Counted from the stretch's first letter, positions 42,866 through 52,692 are shown. The stretch is DNA of 64,000 nucleotides from Neisseria chenwenguii (GCF_002216145.1 NZ_CP022278.1:1612001-1676000), one strand, 5' to 3'. Numbers and translations: made by a program. The notes: a model not told the origin generated them from the sequence alone.

Positions 42866-44035
42866 ATGGACAACGAAATCTGGATGTTCCTCCTGCCGAT
42901 TATCCTGCTGCCCGTATTTTTCGCGATGGGCTGGTTTGCCGCACGCGTCGATATGAAAACCGTGCTCAAACAGGCAAAAAGCATTCCCGCCGGTTTTTAC
43001 AAAAGCCTCGACGCGCTGGTTGACCGCAACAACGGCCGCGCCGCACGCGAATTGGCCGAAGTCGTCGATCAGCAGCCTGAGTCTTACAGCCTGAACCTCA
43101 CTCTGGGCAAACTCTACCGCCAGCGCGGCGAAAACGACAAAGCCATCAAAATGCACCAAGCCCTGCTCGAATCGCCCGACACCGTCGGCGAAAAACGCGA
43201 GCGGGTTTTGTTCGAGCTCGCGCAAAACTACCAAAACGCCGGCCTCGTCGACCGCGCCGAACAAATCTTCCTCAACCTCAAAGAAAGCGACATGGCGCGT
43301 GAGGCGCAGCTGCACTTGATCAGCATCTACCAGCAGGATCGCGACTGGGAAAAAGCCATCGAAATGGCGCAGCTCTTAAGCCGAAACGAACAAACCTACC
43401 AGTTTGAAATCGCCCAGTTTTACTGCGAACTCGCCCAAGCCGCCCTTTTCAAATCCAACTTCGACGCTGCCCGCGGCTTTGTCCACAAAGCGCTGGAAGC
43501 CAACAAAAAATGCGCCCGCGCCAACCTGATTCTGGGCGACATCGAATACCGGCAGGGCAACTTCGCCGCCGCCGTTGACGCCTATTCCGCCATCGAACAG
43601 CAAAACCATGCCTACCTGAGCATGGCGGGAGAAAAACTCTACGACGCCTACGCCGCCCAAAACAAACAGGAAGAAGGGCTCAACCGCCTCATCGGCTACA
43701 TGAAAACCTTCCCCGATTTAGACTTAATCAACGTCATCTACGAAAAATCCCTGCTGCTCAAAGGCGAAACCGAAGCCGCGCAAACCGCCGTCGAAATGGT
43801 GCGCCAAAAGCCCGATCTCAACGGCGTGTACCGCCTGCTCGGCCTCAAGCTCAGCGACATGAACCCGACCTGGAAAGCCGACGCCGACATGATGCGCGCC
43901 GTCATCGGCCGCCAGCTGCAAAAAAGCGTGATGTACCGCTGCCGCAACTGCCACTTCAAATCCCAAGTCTTCTTCTGGCTCTGCCCCGCCTGCAACAAAT
44001 GGGAAACCTTTACGCCGAACAGGATCGAAGTTTGA
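42866..44035 (+). CDS. lapB: Lipopolysaccharide assembly protein LapB (YciM)
   Basis: LapB is an inner-membrane-anchored TPR protein that in E. coli presents LpxC to FtsH and coordinates LPS assembly. The 389-residue protein has an N-terminal anchor (residues 3-20), about nine TPR-like helical repeats (about 65-350) and a C-terminal rubredoxin-like metal site, CRNCHF and CPACNKW. AAGGAAG precedes the ATG. Full family length; co-transcribed with lapA. Confidence 0.95.
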   Translation: MDNEIWMFLLPIILLPVFFAMGWFAARVDMKTVLKQAKSIPAGFYKSLDALVDRNNGRAARELAEVVDQQPESYSLNLTLGKLYRQRGENDKAIKMHQALLESPDTVGEKRERVLFELAQNYQNAGLVDRAEQIFLNLKESDMAREAQLHLISIYQQDRDWEKAIEMAQLLSRNEQTYQFEIAQFYCELAQAALFKSNFDAARGFVHKALEANKKCARANLILGDIEYRQGNFAAAVDAYSAIEQQNHAYLSMAGEKLYDAYAAQNKQEEGLNRLIGYMKTFPDLDLINVIYEKSLLLKGETEAAQTAVEMVRQKPDLNGVYRLLGLKLSDMNPTWKADADMMRAVIGRQLQKSVMYRCRNCHFKSQVFFWLCPACNKWETFTPNRIEV

Positions 44036-44057
44036 AGTCTGCCCCGTTCCGGCGGGA

Positions 44058-44092
44058 AGAGGCCGTCTGAAACGTATTCAGACGGCCTTTGA
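44058..44092 (+). terminator. DUS hairpin after lapB
   Basis: GAGGCCGTCTGAAACGT and its inverse ATTCAGACGGCCTTT lie 22 bp beyond the stop. Confidence 0.8.
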
Positions 44093-44217
44093 CGTATCCG
44101 CCGAAAGGCGGGCTCCCGTTTGAATGCCGTTCAGACGGCCTGATACCGTTTCTGCATCATCAATGCTAGAATCCGTTAACTTTTATCTTTATCCGAACAA
44201 TCCAAACAGGAAAACCC

Positions 44218-45606
44218 ATGTTTGCTTTCAAATCCCTACTCGATATGCCGCGTCTCGAAGCGGCGGCGGTGGCGGCGGCCTTAATTGCCGCGCTGGGTTA
44301 TGCGATTATCGCGCTGGGCTGGCTGCCGCATATGGCGGTTTTGACCGCGATTGTTGCGCTGCTGTTTTACGGCCTCGCGCGCGGTTTGAAATACACCGAT
44401 ATGCAAAACGGCATGATCGGCGCGGTCGGGCAGGGCATGGGCGCGGTTTACCTGTTTTTCTTCATCGGCCTGATGGTCAGCGCGCTGATGATGAGCGGCG
44501 CGATTCCGACGCTGATGTATTACGGTTTCGGCCTGATTTCGCCGACTTATTTTTATTTTTCCGCGTTTGCGCTTTGTTCGGTCATCGGCGTGGCCATCGG
44601 CAGCAGCCTGACCACCTGCGCCACCGTCGGTGTGGCGTTTATGGGCATGGCAACAGCGTTTCATGCCGATTTGGCGATGACGGCGGGCGCGGTGGTTTCA
44701 GGCGCGTTTTTCGGTGACAAAATGTCGCCGCTCTCAGACACCACGGGCATTGCCGCCTCGATTGTCGGCATCGATTTATTTGAACACATCAAAAACATGA
44801 TGTACACCACCGTCCCCGCATGGCTGATCAGCGCCGCGCTGATGCTGTGGCTGCTGCCCAATGTCGCCGCCAACGATTTGAACAGCGTCGAACTTTTCCG
44901 CAGCCAGCTTGAAGCCACGGGGCTGGTGCACGGTTATGCGCTGATTCCGTTTGTATTGTTGGTGGTATTGGCGCTGTTGCGCGTCAACGCCGTCGTTGCC
45001 ATGCTGTTTACCGTCGTCGCGGGGATTGCCGTTACCTATTTCCATTCCTCGCCCGATTTGAAACAGCTCGGCGCGTGGTTTTACAGCGGCTACAAACTCG
45101 AAGGCGACGCCTACAAAGACATCGCCCGCCTGATTTCGCGCGGCGGCTTGGAATCCATGTTTTTCACGCAAACCATCGTGATTTTGGGCATGAGCTTGGG
45201 CGGACTGCTGTTCAGCCTCGGCGTCATTCCCGCCCTGCTCGACGCCGTGCGCTTGCTGCTGACCAACGCCGCGCGCGCGACTTCCAGCGTTGCCGCCACC
45301 GCCGTCGGCGTGAATTTCCTCGTCGGCGAACAGTATTTGAGCATTCTCTTGGCGGGCGAAACATTCAAGCCCGTGTACGACAAACTCGGTCTGCACACCC
45401 GAAACCTCTCGCGCACGCTCGAAGACGCGGGCACCGTCATCAACCCGCTCGTGCCTTGGAGCGTCTGCGGCGTCTTCATCAGCCAAGCGTTCGGCGTGGC
45501 GGTTTGGGACTACCTGCCGTATGCGTTTTTCTGCTATTTGTGTTTGATTCTGACGCTGCTGTTCGGCTGGACGGGGCTGACGTTGAGTAAGAAAGAGGCC
45601 GTCTGA
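44218..45606 (+). CDS. nhaC: Na+/H+ antiporter, NhaC family
   Basis: This 462-residue inner-membrane protein has about eleven hydrophobic helices. NhaC landmarks include YLFFFIGLMVSALMMSGAIPTLMYYGF, GSSLTTCATVGVAFMGMA, SGAFFGDKMSPLSDTTGIAASIVGIDLFEHIKNM and the late EDAGTVINPLVPWSVCGVFI. The family exchanges external protons for internal sodium. The stop codon is supplied by a DUS, giving the C-terminal KKEAV. It is monocistronic. Confidence 0.92.
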   Translation: MFAFKSLLDMPRLEAAAVAAALIAALGYAIIALGWLPHMAVLTAIVALLFYGLARGLKYTDMQNGMIGAVGQGMGAVYLFFFIGLMVSALMMSGAIPTLMYYGFGLISPTYFYFSAFALCSVIGVAIGSSLTTCATVGVAFMGMATAFHADLAMTAGAVVSGAFFGDKMSPLSDTTGIAASIVGIDLFEHIKNMMYTTVPAWLISAALMLWLLPNVAANDLNSVELFRSQLEATGLVHGYALIPFVLLVVLALLRVNAVVAMLFTVVAGIAVTYFHSSPDLKQLGAWFYSGYKLEGDAYKDIARLISRGGLESMFFTQTIVILGMSLGGLLFSLGVIPALLDAVRLLLTNAARATSSVAATAVGVNFLVGEQYLSILLAGETFKPVYDKLGLHTRNLSRTLEDAGTVINPLVPWSVCGVFISQAFGVAVWDYLPYAFFCYLCLILTLLFGWTGLTLSKKEAV

Positions 45607-45720
45607 AAAGTTTGTTTGAATCCGATTAAACCCTCTCGCATTGACGCGTTTGCAAGGCTCGTTAATCAATCCGGTTTGTGAGGGTGAATTACTGTAACGT
45701 GTAGATTTTCAGCAAGCGCC

Positions 45721-45789
45721 GTAGGCTGGGATTCAGCCCGGCTTTTCAGACAGGCGCGCTATTTTCTGCTGGGCTGAAGCCCAGCCTAC
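45721..45789. repeat. REPIN-like pair, GTAGGCTGGG subfamily
   Basis: GTAGGCTGGGATTCAGCCCG opens and GGGCTGAAGCCCAGCCTAC closes the 69-bp element. It is very like 25983-26055. No gene is present between 45607 and 45875. Confidence 0.85.
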
Positions 45790-45875
45790 GACGCCGAAGG
45801 GCAAAACATATTTAGGCCGTCTGAAAAATCTTCAGACGGCCTGACGCCGAAATCAAAAAACCATAGGAAAACCCG

Positions 45876-46691
45876 ATGCACACAAATCCAACCCTAGACG
45901 TCGTCATTCCCTGCTACAACGCCGCGCGAACGCTGCTTACCGCCGTTGAAAGCGCCGCCGCGCAGCGCGATGTGCGCAATATCTGGCTGGTGGACGACGC
46001 TTCTACCGACAACACCCGCGACGTGATGCGCAACCTGACGATGGCTTTCCCGCAGGTGCGCTGCGAATATATGCCGCAAAACGGCGGTTCGGCCAAAGCC
46101 CGCAACTGGGGCGCGTTGCAGAGCGACGCCGATTTCGTCGCCTTTCTCGACGCCGACGACGCCTACGAAACAGGCGTGCTCACGCCCGCCTATATGGCTT
46201 TAGAGCAGTTCCACTACCTCAGCCTCGTGCGCCTGAAACTGCGCCCCGTCGGCTTTCCCGCCCGCTATCTCGACCATCCCGAATTTCCCCGCGCATGGCA
46301 GCGGCTGGCCATGACCGTCGGCGGCAATACCGTGTTCCGCCGCTGTATCCTGCTGGCGGCGGGCGGTTTTCCGCAAGACGGACTGTTCCGCCAATTCGGC
46401 GGCGAAGACGCCGCGCTCGGCATCGCGCTCACCCGCAGCAGCGTCGTCGGCACGCTGTTCGGCAGCGAAGACGCCGCCGTGCAACACGTTTACCGCGACG
46501 GCATCCACGCCGAACGCCTGCTCGACGCCGAGCTGTTCGGCCAGACATTTGCCGACATTACCCCCGAACACGCCGCGCAGGCCGAAGCCGTTACCGCCAA
46601 AATCTGCCGCCGCCTCGACGAAATGAAAGCGCATTCGGCGTTCGACCAAACCGGCATCACCGCGCTGGAAGCAGGGTACGAGGCCGTCTGA
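45876..46691 (+). CDS. Family 2 glycosyltransferase
   Basis: This 271-residue cytosolic GT-A-fold transferase has the N-terminal nucleotide-sugar motif LDVVIPCYNAARTL, VDDASTDNT and the metal-binding DxD in FVAFLDADDAYETG. The acceptor half contains TVGGNTVFRR and QFGGEDAALGIAL. There is no membrane segment. It stands alone, not in an LPS or capsule cluster, so acceptor and sugar are unknown. The stop codon comes from a DUS, giving the C-terminal YEAV. Confidence 0.87.
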   Translation: MHTNPTLDVVIPCYNAARTLLTAVESAAAQRDVRNIWLVDDASTDNTRDVMRNLTMAFPQVRCEYMPQNGGSAKARNWGALQSDADFVAFLDADDAYETGVLTPAYMALEQFHYLSLVRLKLRPVGFPARYLDHPEFPRAWQRLAMTVGGNTVFRRCILLAAGGFPQDGLFRQFGGEDAALGIALTRSSVVGTLFGSEDAAVQHVYRDGIHAERLLDAELFGQTFADITPEHAAQAEAVTAKICRRLDEMKAHSAFDQTGITALEAGYEAV

Positions 46692-46759
46692 AAACTTCGG
46701 TGGTCGGTGGGTATGGTCGGACCACTACGCTGTCTAACCGAAGTTTTCAGACGGCCTTC
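46680..46759 (+). terminator. Long DUS stem at the end of the GT2 gene
   Basis: GAGGCCGTCTGAAAACTTCGG overlaps the stop and is mirrored by CCGAAGTTTTCAGACGGCC about 40 nt later, with GGTCGG/CCGACC-type pairing inside. Confidence 0.7.
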
Positions 46760-46821
46760 AGGCATTTTTTCCGGTTTTTTTGCAAAGGCCTTACGCTGAT
46801 TGTTTTGAGGGAACGAAAAAC

Positions 46822-46862
46822 AAGGCCGTCTGAAAACAATCTATTTTCAGACGGCCTTTTCC
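46822..46862 (-). terminator. DUS hairpin after hemH
   Basis: AAGGCCGTCTGAAAACA is inversely repeated as ATTTTCAGACGGCCTTTTCC. Confidence 0.75.
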
Positions 46863-46879
46863 CATTCAGCCAAGCCCGC

Positions 46880-47890
46880 TCAATCCCAACCCTGCAGATT
46901 CCGCTTCACCAAATCCGCCAGCGCCGAGAGCCAGGCGGCGTTGTCGTTCAGGCACGGAATGTAGCTGTATGCCTTGCCGCCGGCGGCGTGGAACTGTTCG
47001 CGGCCGGTCAGGGCGATTTCTTCCAGCGTTTCCAAGCAGTCGGCGGTAAAGCCGGGGCAGAAGACGTCGAGTTTGTTTACGCCTTGTGCGGGCAGTTTGT
47101 CCAATAAATCCTGCGTGCTCGGCTCTACCCATTTGGCGCGCCCGAAGCGGCTTTGGAAGGAAACGATGTAGTCTTGTTCCGCCAAACCCAGTGCGTCGGC
47201 GAGGAGGCGGGCGGTGTGGCGGCATTCGTCGGGGTAGGGGTCGCCGTCGTCATGGCTTTTTTGCGGAATGCCGTGGAAACTCAACATCAATTTGTCGCCG
47301 CGCCCGTGTTGCGCCCAATATGTTTCGATGTGCTGCTTCATCGCCGCGATATAGCCCGCATCGTCATAAAAACGCGAAACGGTGCGCACGCTCATTTGAT
47401 TGCGCTGTTTGAGCAGGTTTTGAAACACCTTATCCAAGGCCGCGCCCGTGCTGGAAGCCGCATACTGCGGATAAAGCGGCACCACCAAAAGCCTGCCCAC
47501 CCCCTGCGCCTTAAAATCCGCCATCACGTCCGCCACACTTGGATTGCCGTAAGTCATCGCATGGCGCACGATGACATCGGGCAACCGCGCCGCCAGCGCC
47601 GCCGCCTGCCGTTCGGTGTAAACCGCCAGCGGAGAGCCTTCCTTAAACCAGATTTTTTCATAACCGTGCGCCGATTTTTTCGGGCGCAGCGTCAACACCA
47701 AACCGCGCAAAACCGGCTGCCACAGCCACGAGGGCAGCTCCACCACGCGCTTGTCCGATAAAAAATCACGCAGATAAGGCTTCACCGCCGCCGTCGTCGG
47801 CGCATCGGGCGTACCCAAATTCAGCAGCAATACGGCGGTTTTGTTTTGTTTGTCGTAGGGGAGGGCAGGTTCGGTATGAAAATACGGCAT
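46880..47890 (-). CDS. hemH: Ferrochelatase
   Basis: HemH inserts Fe2+ into protoporphyrin IX, the last step of protohaem synthesis. The 336-residue protein has the N-terminal AVLLLNLGTPDAPT, RLLVVPLYPQYAASSTGAALDKV, the signature with the catalytic His in LSFHGIPQKSHDDGDPYPDEC and the Glu in FCPGFTADCLETLEEI. It has no C-terminal hydrophobic anchor. It is monocistronic and convergent with the GT2 gene. Confidence 0.96.
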   Translation of the reverse strand: MPYFHTEPALPYDKQNKTAVLLLNLGTPDAPTTAAVKPYLRDFLSDKRVVELPSWLWQPVLRGLVLTLRPKKSAHGYEKIWFKEGSPLAVYTERQAAALAARLPDVIVRHAMTYGNPSVADVMADFKAQGVGRLLVVPLYPQYAASSTGAALDKVFQNLLKQRNQMSVRTVSRFYDDAGYIAAMKQHIETYWAQHGRGDKLMLSFHGIPQKSHDDGDPYPDECRHTARLLADALGLAEQDYIVSFQSRFGRAKWVEPSTQDLLDKLPAQGVNKLDVFCPGFTADCLETLEEIALTGREQFHAAGGKAYSYIPCLNDNAAWLSALADLVKRNLQGWD

Positions 47891-47943
47891 GGTTTCGGCT
47901 TATGGAAATTGAAAGTGAAGTGAACGGCATTTTAGCAATGATA

Positions 47944-47971
47944 AGGCCGTCTGAAAAATTTTCAGACGGCA
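47944..47971. terminator. DUS hairpin upstream of mod
   Basis: AGGCCGTCTGAAAAAT and its inverse TTTTCAGACGGCAT lie in the 193-bp space between hemH and mod. A TAAAAT at 48039-48044 is a candidate -10 for mod. Confidence 0.65.
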
Positions 47972-48087
47972 TGGGAGACCGGCTGCCGTATCTTCAGCCG
48001 CTTATGCTTTAAGACGAAGCGGAATCATGGAAAATCCGTTAAAATCCCGACTATTTCCAATTCCCCAAACAAAGGGCGCAACAATGG

Positions 48088-48127
48088 CCGAACCGAACCG
48101 AACCGAACCGAACCGAACCGAACCGAA
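48088..48127 (+). repeat. Phase-variation tract (CCGAA)8
   Basis: Eight perfect CCGAA units (equivalently seven complete ACCGA) begin one base after the second codon starts. A 5-bp unit changes the frame with each slip. With eight units the ATG frame runs MAEPNRTEPNRTEPKLYTI and stops. Confidence 0.95.
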
Positions 48128-49556
48128 ATTATACACGATTTAGAAAATAATCTCAATCAAAACAATCTGTTAAAACTCAAATCCCTGTTCCCCGAAGTCT
48201 TCTGCGAAGACCAAATCGACTTTGAAAAGCTCAAGCTCATTCTCGGCGCAGACAACCTTTGCGCCGAAAACGAACGCTACCAGCTCAACTGGGCGGGCAA
48301 AACCGCGGCCTACCGTGCGCTGCAAACGCCCACTTTCAACACCTTGATTCCCTGCAAAAGCGAAAGCGTGGATTTTGATGCCACGCAAAACGTCTTTATC
48401 GAAGCCGAAAACATGGAAGCGTTGAAAATCCTGCAAAAATCCTATGCAGGCAGCGTGAAAATGATCTACATCGACCCGCCCTACAACACGGGCAGCGACA
48501 GCTTTATCTATCCCGACAAATTTTCCGAAACCCGCGACGAATACGCCCGCCGCGTGGGCGACAAAGATCAGGAAGGCTACCTGAAACGCGACGGCGTATT
48601 CCAAGGCGCGTTCCGCAAAAACGGCAAAGACAGCGGGCATTACCACAGCAACTGGCTCAACATGATGCTGCCGCGCCTGCATCTGGCGAAAACGCTGTTG
48701 CGCGAAGACGGCGTGATTTTTATCTCGATTGATGACAACGAACAGGCGCAGTTGAAATTGCTGTGTGATGAAGTGTTTGGGGCGGAGAATTTTGTGGCTG
48801 ATGTGATTTGGCAGAAAAAATACGCTGCAACAAATGACGCAAAAGGATTTTCTACCTTACACGATTACATTTTGGTTTATCAAAAAAGTTCTGAATTTGA
48901 AAGAAATTTACTTCCACGAACAGAGGCTCAAAATAAACCCTATAAAAACGATGATAAAGATGGAAAGGGTCTATGGCGAAGCGATAATTTATTAGTTAAA
49001 TCATTTTCTGCCAGTGCAGTATATCCCATTACAAATCCAAATACAGGGGAAAAATTCTTTCCCCCACAAGGAAGTTCGTGGCGGGCAAGTCAATCCACAA
49101 TGGAAATTTGGTTAAAGGAAAATCGCATATTTTTTGGGAAAGATGGTTTAGGAGCACCACAATTAAAAAGATATTTAAATGAAGTTCAACAAGGCAGAGT
49201 GCCAACAACGTGGTGGAATTTTGAAGAAGTTGGACACAATGATGCCGCCAACAAAGAATTGCAAAATCTTTTTAATTCCAAAGCACCATTTGACACGCCA
49301 AAACCAACAACATTATTAGCACAAATGTTAAAAATTGGTTCAAATTCAGACGGCATCATTATGGATTTCTTTTCAGGTTCCGGCACCACCGCCCACGCCG
49401 TGATGCAGCTTAACGCCGAAGACGGCGGCAACCGCCGCTATATCTGCGTGCAGCTTCCCGAAGAAACGGACGAAAAATCCGAAGCGCGCAAGGCGGGTTT
49501 TGCCAACATCGCCGAAATCGCCAAAGAGCGTATCCGCCGTGCGGGTGCGCAAATCC

Positions 49557-49647
49557 GTAGGTCGGGCATTGATGCCCGACAAGACAGGCCGTCTGAAAAT
49601 GCGGAGGTTGTCGGAGACGGTGTGTCGGGCATCAATGCCCGACCTAC
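49557..49647. repeat. REPIN-like element inside mod
   Basis: A perfect 24-bp inverted repeat, 49557-49580 (GTAGGTCGGGCATTGATGCC...) and 49624-49647 (...GGCATCAATGCCCGACCTAC), encloses an AGGCCGTCTGAA uptake sequence. It is read in frame as IRRSGIDARQDRPSENAEVV then GDGVSGINARPT. It is the same subfamily as 17174-17242. Confidence 0.9.
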
Positions 49648-50085
49648 CGATACGGGCTTCAAAGTCTTCAAACTCGCCGAAAGCAACTTCAAGCAATGGC
49701 GCAGCCCCTCCGACCGCAGTTCAGACGGCCTTGAAGCGCAGCTGGAAATCTTCCGCGATGTGGTCGAACCGCACGCCACCGCCGAAAACATGGCCTACGA
49801 ACTGGCCTTGCGTTTGGGCTTCCAACTCACCGACCCGATGATTTTTTCAGACGGCGTGGTGTGGCTCGACAACGCGGCAGGCAGCCGCAAAACGGCCTTG
49901 CTGCTGGAAACGGTCGGCGATGAATTGTTGCGCGATGTGCTGGCGCAGTCGCCGCAAAAAGTCTTCGCGCTGGACAAGGCGTTCGGCGGCGATGATGCGC
50001 TGAAAACCAATGCGGCCTTGCAGTGCAAAGATGCGGGTGTGGCGTTTGAAACGCTTTGATGCCTGTCTGAAAAAGGAAAAAAGCG

Positions 50086-52692
50086 ATGCAGTTGAAATTT
50101 GAAACGCTGGATTACCAAAGCGATGCGGTTGAGGCCGTTGTCCGCCTGTTTGAGGGCGAGCCGAACCATACGCAACTTTTTGAACTGAATGCGGCGGGTG
50201 CGTCGCCGATTGTGGCGAACCGCCTGCATTTGGTGCGCGATGAAATCGGCAAAAACCTGAATGCGGTGCAGCGGGATTTCAGGCTGCCTGAAACGCCGAT
50301 CGGCGAACACGGCCTGAATTTTTCGGTGGAAATGGAAACGGGCACGGGCAAAACGTATGTGTATCTGCGCACGGTTTTTGAGCTGAACAAACGCTACGGC
50401 TGGAAAAAATTTGTGATTGTGGTGCCGAGCGTGGCCATCCGCGAGGGCGTGGTGCAGAGTATCCGCGCGATGAGGCCGCATTTTCAGACGGCCTTTGACC
50501 ATCCGGTTTTCCAATCGGCGGTGTACAGCAGCGACCGACTGAATACGCTGCGCAATTTTGCCGCCAACAATCATATTGAAATTCTGATTATGAACATCGA
50601 CGCGTTCAAGAAAGACGACAATGTGATTAACCGCGTGAACGAAAGCGGCGATGCGCCGATTGAGTGGATTAGCGGCACGAACCCGATTGTGGTGATTGAC
50701 GAGCCGCAGAATATGGAAACGGAGTTGGCAAAACAGGCGATTGATGCGCTTCATCCTTTGTTTGTGCTCCGTTATTCTGCGACGCATAAAAATCCCTACC
50801 ATAAAATCTACAGCTTAAATCCGATTGAGGCGTACAACAAAAAGCTGGTGAAGCAGATTGAAGTCGAGCCGGTTTTGGCGAAAAACGATGTGAACGGCGC
50901 GTATGTGGCCTTGAAGGAATTTGTGTCGGGCAAGAAAAAGCTGGCGGCGAAAGTGGAAATCCATGTGGCCGATAAAAAGGAAACCAAGAAGAAAACGGTG
51001 AGCGTGTCGTCGGGCGACGATTTGTTTGACAAGTCGGGCGGCAACGAAAGCTACCGGCACGGTTTCATCATCAACGGCTTAAATGCGGAAATGGGCGAAA
51101 TGGCTTTGTCGGGCGGGCAAATCATCACGCTGGGCGAAAGCGACGACCTAATCCGCGACGAAGTGATGAAAAAGCAGATTGAATGCACAATCAAAGAGCA
51201 TTTGGCGAAGGAAAAACGCTTAAAGCCGCGCGGCATTAAGGTTTTATCGCTGTTTTTTATCGACAAAGTGGCGAATTACCGCAACGGCGGCAAATTCGCG
51301 CGCTGGTTTGAGGAAATTTACCGACGTGAAACAGGCGAAAATTCAGACGGTGTGCATGACGGCTATTTCAGCCAAGACAAAGATACCAGCGGCAAAACCA
51401 AAGCCGATGAAGATACTTACGATCTGATTATGCGCGACAAGGAAAAGCTGCTTTCCTTCGACAGCCCGTTGCGCTTTATCTTCTCGCATTCCGCGCTGAA
51501 AGAGGGCTGGGACAATCCGAACGTGTTCCAAATCTGCACGCTCAACGAAACCCGTTCGCCGATTAAAAAGCGGCAGGAAATCGGGCGCGGTCTGCGTTTG
51601 GCGGTCAATCAGCAGGGCGAGCGTGTGCGCGACGAGGGCGTGAATATTCTCACCGTTATCCCGAACGAAAGTTACGAAAGTTTCGCTACCAATCTGCAAA
51701 AAGAATACGAAGACGAATGCGGCATCAAGTTCTGCAACGGCGGTGTGAAGGAAAAAGCGAAACGCACGCGGCAGACCTTCCGCAAAGGTTTTACGCTCGA
51801 TCCCGTTTTTCTGGAAATCTGGCAGAGATTGCAGCATAAAACACGTTATTCGGTGCAGTTTTCGCGTGATGAATTAATTCAGACGGCCTCTAAAGCGGTG
51901 CACGGTATGCCGACAATCGACAAGCCGAAAATTACGGTGCAAAAGGCGGCCATTCATCAAACGCAAACCGACGGCATTTGGGGCGAGGAACGCAATTCTT
52001 GGGCGGAACAGGCGGATATTGAATGGGATATTCCCGATGTGCTGGGCGAAATCCAAAAGAAAACCAGGCTGACGCGGCAGACGCTGTTTGAAATCGTGCA
52101 GCAGTCGGGGCGCGCAGGCGATATTGCCGACAATCCGCAGCGTTTTGTGGATTTAGTAAGCGAAAAAATTCAGACGGCCCTGCACGGCCTGATGATTGAG
52201 GGCATCGAATATTTCAGGCTGTCTGAAAACGGCGAATATGCGCAAAGTCTGGCACGCTGGCAGGAGTTGGAAGAAATCGGCGCGGAATTTTTTATGAATG
52301 AATATACGTTTAAGGTAAACCAAAATGACGGGAACAAGCAGGAAAAGACCATCTTTGCCGACTATATCCCGCTTGATTCCAATACGGAAAAACGGTTTGC
52401 CCAAGATTGTGAAAGCCATGAAGATGTGCAACTGTATTTCAAACTGCCTGACTGGTTTAAAATCCCGACGCCAATCGGTAATTACAATCCCGATTGGGCC
52501 GTCGTGATGAGAAACCGCGAACGGATATTTTTTGTTGCCGAAACCAAAAATACCGGAAAAGGTATTCAGGATGGCGTGTCTGAGAAACAGTTATCACTAA
52601 AAGAGCAGCAAAAAATCGTGTGCGCCCGCAAGCATTTTGAGGTATTTGATGGAATTGAATACCGCGTTGTGCAGAAGCTAAATGAGTTGTAA
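50086..52692 (+). CDS. res: Type III restriction subunit Res
   Basis: Res is the ATP-dependent translocase/nuclease that acts with Mod. The 868-residue protein has SF2 helicase Walker A METGTGKTYVYLRT (about residue 84), the DEAD-like VIDEPQNM and RYSATHKNPYHKIYSLN. Motif VI lies in RQEIGRGLRLAVNQ, and a C-terminal PD-ExK site in NPDWAVVMRNRERIFFVAETKNTGKG. The gene starts 26 bp after mod and is intact. With mod OFF the complex should lack specificity and be inactive. Confidence 0.95.
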   Translation: MQLKFETLDYQSDAVEAVVRLFEGEPNHTQLFELNAAGASPIVANRLHLVRDEIGKNLNAVQRDFRLPETPIGEHGLNFSVEMETGTGKTYVYLRTVFELNKRYGWKKFVIVVPSVAIREGVVQSIRAMRPHFQTAFDHPVFQSAVYSSDRLNTLRNFAANNHIEILIMNIDAFKKDDNVINRVNESGDAPIEWISGTNPIVVIDEPQNMETELAKQAIDALHPLFVLRYSATHKNPYHKIYSLNPIEAYNKKLVKQIEVEPVLAKNDVNGAYVALKEFVSGKKKLAAKVEIHVADKKETKKKTVSVSSGDDLFDKSGGNESYRHGFIINGLNAEMGEMALSGGQIITLGESDDLIRDEVMKKQIECTIKEHLAKEKRLKPRGIKVLSLFFIDKVANYRNGGKFARWFEEIYRRETGENSDGVHDGYFSQDKDTSGKTKADEDTYDLIMRDKEKLLSFDSPLRFIFSHSALKEGWDNPNVFQICTLNETRSPIKKRQEIGRGLRLAVNQQGERVRDEGVNILTVIPNESYESFATNLQKEYEDECGIKFCNGGVKEKAKRTRQTFRKGFTLDPVFLEIWQRLQHKTRYSVQFSRDELIQTASKAVHGMPTIDKPKITVQKAAIHQTQTDGIWGEERNSWAEQADIEWDIPDVLGEIQKKTRLTRQTLFEIVQQSGRAGDIADNPQRFVDLVSEKIQTALHGLMIEGIEYFRLSENGEYAQSLARWQELEEIGAEFFMNEYTFKVNQNDGNKQEKTIFADYIPLDSNTEKRFAQDCESHEDVQLYFKLPDWFKIPTPIGNYNPDWAVVMRNRERIFFVAETKNTGKGIQDGVSEKQLSLKEQQKIVCARKHFEVFDGIEYRVVQKLNEL

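Larger units (their letters stand above)
48084..50059 (+). pseudogene. mod: Type III methyltransferase Mod, ModD-like; phase OFF
   Basis: Mod is the N6-adenine methyltransferase and specificity subunit of a type III R-M system. ATG 48084 is followed by eight CCGAA repeats (48088-48127), after which this frame stops at TAG 48141. The Mod frame (IIHDLENNLNQNNLLKLKSL...) is open in the +2 frame to 50059, so this copy is out of frame. One repeat fewer, or two more, would join it to the ATG and give about 656 residues. The catalytic DPPY (YIDPPYNTGSDSF) and SAM-binding FSGSG motifs are intact. A less G+C-rich target-recognition domain spans about 48790-49340. CCGAA/ACCGA repeats are typical of modD. 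A REPIN-like insertion lies in frame near the 3' end. Confidence 0.88.

Noticed and set aside
48344-50059. TTG 48344 as the start of a functional shorter Mod
   Set aside because: It would remove the conserved N-terminal region that is clearly encoded upstream in the same frame, and it has no good Shine-Dalgarno.
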